From: JAJZJT01 sp049964655
Lineage (GTDB): Bacteria > Actinomycetota > Acidimicrobiia > Acidimicrobiales > RAAP-2
Length of the DNA stretch: 17,691 nt
Direction of reading: 5' to 3'
Assembly (NCBI GenBank): GCA_049964655.1
Contig: JBMFXC010000057.1
Coordinates: forward strand, 1 to 17,691
The notes beneath the pieces were generated by a model. The model searched no databases and was not told where the DNA came from. It was given only the letters and a program-made list of their open reading frames with translations. Positions 5,692 through 13,077 of this stretch are shown here, in pieces. Position numbers and translations under genes: made by a program. Numbering within the stretch: the first letter of the stretch is position 1; each line of letters opens with the position of its first letter.

Positions 5692-7284
5692 GTGACCCGC
5701 GCCCAGTCCGCCGTCGAACTGCTCGTTCGCGAGCGGGCCCGCGCCCACCCCGATGCCACGTGGCTGGCCTTCGGGGACCAGACCTACACCTGGGGAGAAG
5801 TGCTCAGCTTCGCCCGGCGCGCCGCCAACGGCTGGCTCGAGCTCGGGGTGCGCCCGGCCGACCGGGTCGCCATCCTGCTCGGCAACTGCCCGGAGTTCAT
5901 CTGGTCGTACCTCGGCCTGCTGTTCATGGGAGCCGGGCCGGTACCGGTCAACACGGCACAGCGGGGCGTGACGCTCCACCACATCCTCGCCGACTCGGGA
6001 GTCCGGGCCGCCGTCGTCTCCGAAGCGCTCCGCCCCGCCTTCGACGAAGCACGCGTCGACTGCCCCGACCTCGTCCACACGGTCGTCGTCGGAGGACGGC
6101 CCGGCGGTGGCATCGACTGGGACGTCGAGCGACTCCTCGGTGCTCCTGACACCGAGCCCGTCATCGACCTCGCAGAGGCGCCCCCGGCGGCGGCCATGCT
6201 CTACACGTCGGGGACCACTGGACCGCCGAAGGGCGTGGTGACGAGCAGCTACGACGCCAGCCCCATCGGCGTGCTCCTCGGCGCCGCCGGCGTCGGGCCC
6301 GGCGAGACCATGTACACGCCGCTGCCTCTCTTCCACGGCAACGCCCTCTACGTCTCGATGATCGGCTCCATGGTCCTCGACGCCCGCTTCGCCCTGGCCG
6401 AGCGGTTCAGCGCGTCACGCTTCTTCGACGACTGCCGGCGCTTCGACGCCGTCGAGTTCAACGCCCTGGGTGGCATGATCTCCATCTTGTTGAAGCAGCC
6501 GGTCCGCCCGGACGACGCCGACAACCCGGTGCGCACCGTGTTGTCTGCCGGCTGTCCACCAGACCGATGGGAGGAATTCGAGCGGCGCTTCGGTCTCCGC
6601 CTCGTCGAGTGGTTCGGGATGGTCGACGCCCCGGGCATCCTCCTCAACACCGAGGGCCGGGTGGGCTCCATGGGAAGGCCCATCGCCGGGGTCGAATTCG
6701 CCGTCGTCGACGACACCGGCCAACCGGTTCCCGCCGGCACGACCGGCGAGCTGGTCTTCCGCCACCCGGCGGGCCAGCTCACCCACTACCACGGGCTCCC
6801 CGACGCCACCGAGGCCGCCTACCGCGGCGGATGGTTCCACACCGGCGACCTGGCCAGCCAGGACGCGGAGGGCTTCTACTACTACAAAGGCCGGAAGAAG
6901 GAGTCCATCCGGCGGCTCGGGGAGAACATCTCGGCGTGGGAGATCGAGACCGTCGTGAACGCCCACCCGGCCGTCCAGGAGTCGGCCGCCCACGCCGTGC
7001 CCTCCGAGCTGGGTGAGGACGAGGTGAAGCTCGTCGTCGTGCCCAAGCCCGGTGCACACGTCTCGCCCGAGGCCCTCACCGAGTTCTGCGAGGGCAAGGT
7101 GGCCGGCTACGCGGTGCCCCGCTACGTGGAGATCGTCGACGAGCTTCCGAAGACAGGCACCCAGCGGGTGCGCTACGGCGTCCTGAAGGAACGGGGCGTC
7201 ACCCCGGCGACCTGGGACCGCCTGGACGCCGCCGGTCCCGCCGGATCCCCTACCGGTGCAACCGCGAAGGAGCAGCATGCGTGA
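5692..7284 (+). CDS. AMP-forming acyl-CoA ligase (FadD/CaiC-like)
   Basis: A 530-residue enzyme of the adenylate-forming superfamily that activates a carboxylic acid with ATP and joins it to coenzyme A. GTG 5692 is chosen because GGAG stands 7 bases upstream. Motifs: P-loop YTSGTTGPPKG (171-181), the A5-like motif EWFGMVDAPG (306-315), GWFHTGDL (380-387) with Asp386 for ribose binding, hinge and A8 region KGRKKESIRRLGENISAWEIE (399-419), and A10-like PKTGTQRVRYGVL (486-498). Two departures from the usual pattern: A5 has FGMVD instead of YGxTE, and Arg492 stands where the A10 lysine of the adenylation step is normally found. The stop overlaps the thiolase start by 8 bp, so the two are coupled. 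Closest by feel to carnitine/crotonobetaine-type CoA ligases, but the substrate is unknown. Confidence 0.92.
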   Translation: MTRAQSAVELLVRERARAHPDATWLAFGDQTYTWGEVLSFARRAANGWLELGVRPADRVAILLGNCPEFIWSYLGLLFMGAGPVPVNTAQRGVTLHHILADSGVRAAVVSEALRPAFDEARVDCPDLVHTVVVGGRPGGGIDWDVERLLGAPDTEPVIDLAEAPPAAAMLYTSGTTGPPKGVVTSSYDASPIGVLLGAAGVGPGETMYTPLPLFHGNALYVSMIGSMVLDARFALAERFSASRFFDDCRRFDAVEFNALGGMISILLKQPVRPDDADNPVRTVLSAGCPPDRWEEFERRFGLRLVEWFGMVDAPGILLNTEGRVGSMGRPIAGVEFAVVDDTGQPVPAGTTGELVFRHPAGQLTHYHGLPDATEAAYRGGWFHTGDLASQDAEGFYYYKGRKKESIRRLGENISAWEIETVVNAHPAVQESAAHAVPSELGEDEVKLVVVPKPGAHVSPEALTEFCEGKVAGYAVPRYVEIVDELPKTGTQRVRYGVLKERGVTPATWDRLDAAGPAGSPTGATAKEQHA

Positions 7285-8557
7285 CGTCATGGTCGTCGGA
7301 GCCGGGATGACCCGGTTCGGCAAGTTCTTCGACAAGAGCGTCCGGTCGCTGGCTGAGGAGGCCGTCGGCGACGCCATGGCCGACGCCGGCGTGCGTCCGG
7401 ACCAGATCGAGTTCACGGCCTTCGGCAACGCGGTGGGCGGGGTCCTCCAGGGCCAGGAGATGATCCGCGGCCAGTCGGCGCTCCACCACACCGGCATCCT
7501 CGGTTCGCCCATCGTCAACGTCGAGAACGCCTGCGCCTCGGCCTCCAGCGCCTTCCACCTGGCCTGGCAGGCCATTGCCTCGGGGTCGGCCGAGATCGCG
7601 CTGGCCGTCGGCGCGGAGAAGCTCACCCACGCCGACAAGATCCGGTCGTTCGCCGCCATCGGCACCGCCCTCGACCTCGAGGAGATGCCGGCCATCCGCG
7701 ACCTGTTGTCCTCCGTGCTCCTCGGCTGGCCGCCGCCGGGGGCGCCCGCCGGGGGCGATCCGGCCAGCGGTGGTAGCGGGAGCCAGCCATCCGGGTCCGG
7801 GTCCGCGGGCGCCATGAGCAGCTCGCCGTTCATGGACGTCTACGCGGCGATGACCCGCACCTACCTCCACGACAGCGGTGGCACCCCCGCCGACCTGGCC
7901 CAGATCTCGGTGAAGAACCACCGGCACGCCTCCCTCAACCCGAAGGCCCAGTACCGCGACGTGGTCACCGTCGACGACGTCCTGGCCAGCCGGATGGTGT
8001 CCGACCCCCTCACCGTCCTCATGTGCTCCCCCATCGCCGACGGTGCCGCCGCGCTGGTCCTGGCCTCGGCCGACACCACGAGCCGGCTGGGCGTGCCAGG
8101 GGTGCGGGTGCGGGCGTCGGTGCTCGCGTCCGGACGCGACCGCACCCTCGACGAGCCAAGCGTGGCCGAGCGGGCCGCCCGGCGGGCGTACGAGGTTGCC
8201 GGCATCGGTCCCGACGACCTCGACGTCGTCGAGGTCCACGACGCCGCGGCGACCGCCGAGCTCCTGCTCTACGAGGAGCTGGGCCTGTGCGCACCGGGCG
8301 AGGGGCCCAAGCTCTTGGCCTCGGGGGCCACCGAATTGGGCGGCCGGGTGCCGGTCAACCCGAGCGGCGGGCTCCTGTCGCGAGGCCATCCCATCGGCGC
8401 CACCGGCTGCGGCCAGCTCGTCGAACTGGTCGACCAGCTCCGCGGTCGCTGTGGCGAGCGTCAGGTAGCGGGGGCACGGGTGGCCCTGGCCGAGAACGGC
8501 GGCGGCTTCATCGGTGCGGACGCCGCCGCCGCCGTCATCACCATCCTCGAGGCCTGA
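7277..8557 (+). CDS. SCP2-type thiolase / lipid-transfer-protein-like acyl-CoA acyltransferase
   Basis: A 426-residue thiolase-superfamily protein expected to cleave a 3-ketoacyl-CoA, or condense acyl-CoA units. ATG 7277 has AAGGAG five bases upstream and overlaps the ligase stop. Motifs: VENACASASSAF with nucleophile Cys86, EVHDAAA with His321, and NPSGGLLSRGHPIGATGCGQ (361-380) with His371. The C-terminal end ALAENGGGFIG (403-413) lacks the second catalytic cysteine of classical thiolases, as is usual in the SCP2/nondecarboxylating branch. A low-complexity Gly/Pro/Ser stretch (about 151-179) interrupts the loop region and looks like a lineage-specific insertion. Some members of this branch work with a small DUF35 OB-fold partner, but none is encoded next to it. 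Confidence 0.92.
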   Translation: MRDVMVVGAGMTRFGKFFDKSVRSLAEEAVGDAMADAGVRPDQIEFTAFGNAVGGVLQGQEMIRGQSALHHTGILGSPIVNVENACASASSAFHLAWQAIASGSAEIALAVGAEKLTHADKIRSFAAIGTALDLEEMPAIRDLLSSVLLGWPPPGAPAGGDPASGGSGSQPSGSGSAGAMSSSPFMDVYAAMTRTYLHDSGGTPADLAQISVKNHRHASLNPKAQYRDVVTVDDVLASRMVSDPLTVLMCSPIADGAAALVLASADTTSRLGVPGVRVRASVLASGRDRTLDEPSVAERAARRAYEVAGIGPDDLDVVEVHDAAATAELLLYEELGLCAPGEGPKLLASGATELGGRVPVNPSGGLLSRGHPIGATGCGQLVELVDQLRGRCGERQVAGARVALAENGGGFIGADAAAAVITILEA

Positions 8558-8565
8558 CCGGGTCG

Positions 8566-8660
8566 CCCCGGACGGCCCCAGACGAGACAGGCCGGCCCCG
8601 GACGGCCCCAGATGGCCCTAGACGAGACAGGCCGGCCCCGGACGGCCCCAGATGGGTCGG
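8566..8660. repeat. 40-bp tandem repeat between thiolase and nitroreductase-like gene
   Basis: Two adjacent 40-base units (8581-8620 and 8621-8660) share their first 35 bases exactly. A partial copy (CCCCGGACGGCCCCAGA, 8566-8582) precedes them. Each unit contains GGCCG...CGGCC, which can form a short stem. The 170-base gap (8558-8727) shows no gene. A clear AAGGAGGGG ribosome binding site follows the repeats. Confidence 0.9.
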
Positions 8661-8727
8661 GCGAGGAACCTCATCGGAGCACCGCAGGACCCAGTACGAA
8701 CGACGACAGCAGAAGGAGGGGAGCACC

Positions 8728-9513
8728 ATGGAGTTCAACCGAGTGGTCGGGACGAGACGCAGCATCCGGTTCTTCAAGTCGTGGAGGCCCGTCGAGCGGG
8801 AGAAGCTGCAGGTCATGTTCGAAGCGGCCAACCGGGCGTCACGCTCGATGAATGCCGACTACTTCCGGGCCATCGTCGTGAACCGCGACGACCTCGATGC
8901 CGAGACCCGCGACGCGCTGAGAAACCCGACCACCACCGCCGACCTCGACCTCGCGCCCACGTACATCTTCTGGTACATCGACATGAACTACGTCGAGGGC
9001 GCCCAGGACCGCCTCAAGGCGCTGGTCGACCAGCACGCCCTCTCCGCGGCCCATGGCTGGTCCCGCGCCTACGTCGACGACTTCCTCTGGCCCCAGGTGC
9101 TCGAGCCCATCTCCAAGGACATGAGCGCCGTGCTGTTCATGGGTGCGGTCGAGACCGGGATCGCCATCTGCAACGCCATCAACGCCGCCGTCGACCAGGG
9201 GCTCGGCACCTGCATGCACGCCTTCACCGCCAACGAGACGGTCAAGTCGCTCCTCGGCGTGCCCGACACCTGGTTCCCGGTATGGCTCCAGCTGGTCGGC
9301 TACCCGGCCGAGGAGCCCGAGGCCGGCGGCCAGCGCCCCCGCAACCCGATCTCCACCCTGTTCTTCGAGGGCCACACCGACCGCCCCTTCGAGGAGGATC
9401 CCGAGGTCACCGAGCGCCTGAAGCGCGAGGGCATGCTGCAGGCGCCCGGACCCTTCCCCTACCGGGCCCAGGAGGTCAAGATGCTCTCCCGTATGTACGG
9501 ACTGCCCGAGTGA
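8728..9513 (+). CDS. nitroreductase-family FMN flavoprotein
   Basis: A 261-residue protein of the nitroreductase fold, homodimeric FMN enzymes that use NAD(P)H to reduce nitro groups, quinones, enoyl bonds or other acceptors. ATG 8728 is set by an excellent ribosome binding site, AAGGAGGGG at 8713-8721. Visible: N-terminal RRSIRFF (10-16), the family's FMN phosphate-contact motif, the helix around RASRSMNADYFRAIVV (36-51), and the C-terminal segment GLGTCMHAFTANETVKSLLGVPDT (158-181) with WLQLVGYPAEEP (186-197). At 261 residues it is longer than typical nitroreductases (about 200-220), with an added middle segment (about 85-130) and a tail. Its position in an acyl-CoA cassette suggests a CoA-ester or ring-reducing role, which is inference only. 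Confidence 0.88.
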   Translation: MEFNRVVGTRRSIRFFKSWRPVEREKLQVMFEAANRASRSMNADYFRAIVVNRDDLDAETRDALRNPTTTADLDLAPTYIFWYIDMNYVEGAQDRLKALVDQHALSAAHGWSRAYVDDFLWPQVLEPISKDMSAVLFMGAVETGIAICNAINAAVDQGLGTCMHAFTANETVKSLLGVPDTWFPVWLQLVGYPAEEPEAGGQRPRNPISTLFFEGHTDRPFEEDPEVTERLKREGMLQAPGPFPYRAQEVKMLSRMYGLPE

Positions 9514-9989
9514 TCGCCGTGCGCCCCTCCGACCTCACCACCCCGAGCAGTAAGGCGCCGGCCGGCGAACCGGGCGAGGTTGACACCCCGGAGGCCGGGC
9601 TTGGCACCGCCGGAGGTGCTGGAGGCGACCAGGACGCGGGCAGTGACCTCGCCGCACTGGCCGCCTCCCCGGCCGTCCGACGCTGGCTCGAGCGAGACGG
9701 CAAGACGGAGGGCGGCACGGCGCACGAGGGAGAGCTCCGGCTCCTCGCTCGCTTCTGCGCCTCGCTCGGCACGACGCCTGACGAGCTCGTCGCCCAGTGC
9801 CTGCGCGCCACCAAGTCGGGGAACACTGCCATCAGCACGGCAGGACGTCGTCGGACGGACGAGGCCATCGCTGCCTTCGCCGCCGCCGAAGGGGCCGAAG
9901 GCCGCGAGGCCATCGTCCTGGGCAACACGCTGCGCGGCTTCCTCATCCACAACGGGATCTTCATGCAAGGGTCGGCCGCCATCGACTGA
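9510..9989 (+). CDS. small protein resembling a tyrosine-recombinase SAM-like core-binding domain
   Basis: A 159-residue protein starting at GTG 9510, which overlaps the nitroreductase stop (GTGA); GTG 9519 is an alternative. The first 45 residues are low-complexity. From about 54 (SPAVRRWLERDGKTEGGTA) to about 104 the pattern LRLLARFCASLGTTPDELV resembles the N-terminal helical core-binding domain of phage-type integrases. No catalytic Arg-His-Arg-Tyr domain follows. The second half (113-159) has RRRTDEAIAAFAAAEG and a hydrophobic end. Codon use and coupling point to a real gene of the same operon. It could be a DNA-binding or purely structural helical protein. Function unknown. Confidence 0.68.
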   Translation: MIAVRPSDLTTPSSKAPAGEPGEVDTPEAGLGTAGGAGGDQDAGSDLAALAASPAVRRWLERDGKTEGGTAHEGELRLLARFCASLGTTPDELVAQCLRATKSGNTAISTAGRRRTDEAIAAFAAAEGAEGREAIVLGNTLRGFLIHNGIFMQGSAAID

Positions 9990-10011
9990 CAACGGCCTGC
10001 ACCGGTGCCTT

Positions 10012-10029
10012 GCTCGGCTGGGCCCGAGC
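10012..10029. terminator. stem-loop between convergent genes
   Basis: GCTCGG (10012-10017) and CCGAGC (10024-10029) form a 6-bp stem with a 6-base loop in the 79-base gap between the end of the plus-strand cassette and the end of sbcC. Being symmetric, it could serve both directions. There is no T-tract, so the call rests on placement. Confidence 0.35.
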
Positions 10030-10044
10030 CCACGTTGGACCTGT

Positions 10045-10056
10045 CCACGTACGTGG
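10045..10056. repeat. perfect 12-bp palindrome CCACGTACGTGG
   Basis: A self-complementary 12-mer in the convergent gap just beyond the sbcC stop. It could extend transcription-termination structure or be a protein-binding site. No gene start is nearby. Confidence 0.45.
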
Positions 10057-10068
10057 CGCGGCCCCGGA

Positions 10069-13000
10069 CTACTCGGGTGGATAGCGGAGGGTCGCCACCG
10101 AGCCGTGCGTCGTGCCGACGACGGAGATGCCGTTGGGAAGCGCCTGGTTGAGCTCGGCCACGTGGCTGATCACCCCGACGATGCGACCTCCGTCCTCGAG
10201 CGAGCGGAGCACCTCCACGACGCCGTCGAGCGCCTGAGGGTCGAGCGAGCCGAACCCCTCGTCGACGAAGAGCGCTCCCATCTGCCGGTTGGCACCGCTC
10301 GAGACGACGTCGGCCAAACCCAGTGCCAACGAGAGCGCAGCCATGAACGTCTCGCCGCCTGAAAGGGTGGTGGCCGGTCGGACCAGGCCGGTATTGACGT
10401 CGAAGACGGCAAGGTCGAGCCCGGACAGCCTGCGACCGTCGGCCGGGCCGTCGTCGAGCCGCAGGGAGTAGCGGCCGGCGGTCATGACAGCGAGACGGGC
10501 GTTCGCCTGGACCAGCACCTGGCGAAGGTAGGAGGCGAGCACCCAGTGCTCGAGCGAGCGACGGGCCCCCACCCCCGTCCCACCCTGACCGGCGCACAGG
10601 TGGGCGACCGTCTGGGCCTGCTCGTAGGAGCGGCGCGCCCCTTCGAGCGCTTCGAGCGCCTCCGCCAGTCGACCGGGGGCAGCCCGGAGCAAAGCGAGCT
10701 GACGTCGGGCAACGGCCGCCCGGCCGACCAGCTCGGCGTGGTCGGCTTCGGCCGACCGCAGGCGCTCCTCGAACGGAGACGGGTCGGGTCGCTCGGCAGG
10801 AACACCGGCGCTCTCGTAGGCGGCGACGCGTTCCAACACCTGCCGCCGTCGGTCCGACCGCTCGCCCAGCTCGGCTTGCCGCCGGAGAAGTTCGTCGTCG
10901 GGGAGGAGAACGGTGGCGAGCTCGCCGGGACCAGCCAGCCCCACGCGCTCGACCACCTCGGCGAGCGCACCGGCATGGACGTCGCGTTCGGCCTCGGCCC
11001 GCTCGAGCGCGCCGGCAGCGACGGCGAGGGAGCGCACCGCCTCGGCCAGGGCGCGCCGAGCCTCGACGTCGCCTCGGGGGAAGACGCCGGCTCCGAACCG
11101 GGCCTCGTGCTCGGCGCGGGCCCGGGCATGCGCCTGGCGCCGTTCGTCGTGGCGGGCGAGGTCGGTGTCGAACGTGCGGCTCTGTCGATCGGCAGCCTCG
11201 TCGGCTCGGTCCAGCACCTCGCTACGGCGACGGACCTCGGCGGCGAGCTCGTCGTGCCGGGTCCTCGCCCTCTCGAGCACGGCGAGCCGACGGCCGGACG
11301 CCGCCGCGGCCTCCTCGGCGTCGGCCACCTCGGGGCCTTCGCCGAGGGCCGTCCATGTCACCTCGGCCTCGGCCAGTGCTCGCTCGGCTGCGGCATGGGC
11401 GCGACGAGCCTCCTCGAGCTCGGACTCCGCTCGCTCGAGCGCCTCGTCGTCAGGGGCATCAGGGTGCAGGGCCGCCAGTACGGGGTGATCGGGAGACCCG
11501 CACGTAGGACAGGGTTCCCCGTCGACGAGGTGGGCCGCGAGACGGCCGGCCAGGCCGTCACGCCAGGCGGCGCGCACCGCGCTCGCCGTCTCCTCGGCCC
11601 GTCCGAGCGCGCCGGCTGCCTCGACCGCCCGCTGGCGGGCGGCGACGACTTCGGCCCCGGCTTCGGCGCGACGCCGAGCAGCCTCGAGGGCTTCCTCGTC
11701 CCGTCGGCGAGCGACCCGGGCCGGTTCGAGCAGGCGGACGACACCAGTCAGGCCCGCCAGTCGTCGTCGGTCGTCGCCGAGGGCGACCCGGTCGGCACCC
11801 AGGCGGTCCCTGGCGGCGGCGAGCTCGTCACCACGCGCCGCAAGCGTCGCGCCCTCCTCGGCCAGCTGCTCGGCCTCGGTGGCCAGACGGTCGAGTGCCT
11901 CCGCGGCATCCTCGAGCCGGTCCGCGTCGGCGTCGAGCTCGGCGGCCAAGGTGCTCGACGCCTCCGGCGAAGCCAGGGCGGCCCGGTCGTAGGCGTCGAG
12001 CCAGCGCTCGCCGACCGTGCGGCCACACGCGTCGCGAGTGGCCACCAGTCGGTCGAGGTCCGCCGTGGCGCGGCGCCAGCCGTCGAAGGCGGGCCGCAGG
12101 GGCGCCACGAAGGCCGCCGTGCGGAGGGAGCGCGCCTCGGCCTCGTCGGCCCGCTCCTCGTCGGAGAACAGGTCCATGGCCTGCCGGTCGTCCTGCCACT
12201 GCTCCCACTGTTCGAGCGCCGTCTGTGCGTCGTCGCGGGCCCGGCGCGCGGCGTCGCAACGGGCCTTCGCCTGCTCGACCCGCTCCCCGAGGCTGCCGAC
12301 CACTTCCTCGGCGGTCGCCGCCAGCCCGGCCAGCTCTCCGGGCACGAGCCCCCCGGAGACGACGGCCCCGCCGAGGTCATCTGGCACCAGGTCGGCGGGA
12401 AGCTGGTCCACCAGGTCGCGGACGGCACGACTGACGGCGTCGAGCTCGGCCCGCTGCCCGGACTCGGCCTCCTCGTAGGCTCGGTGCCGCTCGTCGGCGA
12501 TCGCCCGCAACGCCTCGGTCACCCGGGCGAAGACGTCGACAGGGAACAGCCGGCGCAGGAGGGCAGCGCGATCCTTCGTGTCGGCTTTGAGCACCTCTTC
12601 GAAGCGCCCTTGGGGAATGAGGACGACCTGCTCGAACTGGTCCTTGGTCAGCCCGACAAGCTCGACGACCCGACGGTCGACCTCCGCCTTGCGGGTCAGG
12701 CCACCGGCCGGGTCGTCACGACGGGCGAGCACGACGAACCCCTTGCGCTCGATCGGCGGGCCATCACCTCGCTTGCGCGGGACGAGCTGGGTGGGCGAGC
12801 GCTCGATGCGCCACACTTCGCCGTGGGCCTCGAGCTCGAGGACGACACGGGTTGCCACACCGGGGAGCGCATAGTGGCTCCGGACGTTGCCGTCCACCCG
12901 GAAGCCGGGCAGGTCGTCGTAGAGGGCGTAGACGAGGGCGTCGAAGATCGTCGACTTGCCGGCACCGGTCGGTCCGGTGATGGCGAAGACACCGTGACGA

Positions 13001-13077
13001 CCCATGCGGGCGAAGTCGACCTCGAACTCGCCCCCATAGGAGCCGAACGCCGACAGAGCCAGCCGCAACGGCCTCAC
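10069..13077 (-). CDS. sbcC: SbcC, exonuclease subunit (SMC-like ATPase)
   Basis: A 1002-residue Rad50-type ATPase that with SbcD forms a nuclease cutting DNA hairpins and processing double-strand ends. GTG 13077 overlaps the sbcD stop (GTGA), so the pair is coupled. Order of parts: N-terminal ABC half with Walker A GPTGAGKST (35-43) and a Q-loop around VVLIPQGRFEEVLKAD near residue 150, long Ala/Glu/Arg-rich coiled coil, zinc hook CPTC at Cys523-Cys526, second coiled coil, and the C-terminal ABC half with signature LSGGE (905-909), Walker B ALFVDEG (Asp939, Glu940) and the switch histidine in VISH (His972). All ATPase motifs are intact, and the length is within the normal SbcC range. The strand opposite carries a long open frame caused by base composition. 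Confidence 0.97.
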   Translation of the reverse strand: MRPLRLALSAFGSYGGEFEVDFARMGRHGVFAITGPTGAGKSTIFDALVYALYDDLPGFRVDGNVRSHYALPGVATRVVLELEAHGEVWRIERSPTQLVPRKRGDGPPIERKGFVVLARRDDPAGGLTRKAEVDRRVVELVGLTKDQFEQVVLIPQGRFEEVLKADTKDRAALLRRLFPVDVFARVTEALRAIADERHRAYEEAESGQRAELDAVSRAVRDLVDQLPADLVPDDLGGAVVSGGLVPGELAGLAATAEEVVGSLGERVEQAKARCDAARRARDDAQTALEQWEQWQDDRQAMDLFSDEERADEAEARSLRTAAFVAPLRPAFDGWRRATADLDRLVATRDACGRTVGERWLDAYDRAALASPEASSTLAAELDADADRLEDAAEALDRLATEAEQLAEEGATLAARGDELAAARDRLGADRVALGDDRRRLAGLTGVVRLLEPARVARRRDEEALEAARRRAEAGAEVVAARQRAVEAAGALGRAEETASAVRAAWRDGLAGRLAAHLVDGEPCPTCGSPDHPVLAALHPDAPDDEALERAESELEEARRAHAAAERALAEAEVTWTALGEGPEVADAEEAAAASGRRLAVLERARTRHDELAAEVRRRSEVLDRADEAADRQSRTFDTDLARHDERRQAHARARAEHEARFGAGVFPRGDVEARRALAEAVRSLAVAAGALERAEAERDVHAGALAEVVERVGLAGPGELATVLLPDDELLRRQAELGERSDRRRQVLERVAAYESAGVPAERPDPSPFEERLRSAEADHAELVGRAAVARRQLALLRAAPGRLAEALEALEGARRSYEQAQTVAHLCAGQGGTGVGARRSLEHWVLASYLRQVLVQANARLAVMTAGRYSLRLDDGPADGRRLSGLDLAVFDVNTGLVRPATTLSGGETFMAALSLALGLADVVSSGANRQMGALFVDEGFGSLDPQALDGVVEVLRSLEDGGRIVGVISHVAELNQALPNGISVVGTTHGSVATLRYPPE

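Noticed and set aside
8558..8727. The 40-bp repeats as a CRISPR array
   Set aside because: The units are directly adjacent with no unique spacers between them, and no cas gene is present.
8023..8727. Long N-terminal extension of the nitroreductase-like protein reaching back into the thiolase gene
   Set aside because: It reads the thiolase gene in the wrong frame; ATG 8728 has an excellent ribosome binding site and begins the family-typical sequence.
9510..9989. The SAM-like small protein as evidence of a mobile element or integrase
   Set aside because: No catalytic domain, attachment-site repeats, tRNA or other mobile genes are nearby, and the gene is translationally coupled to a metabolic gene.
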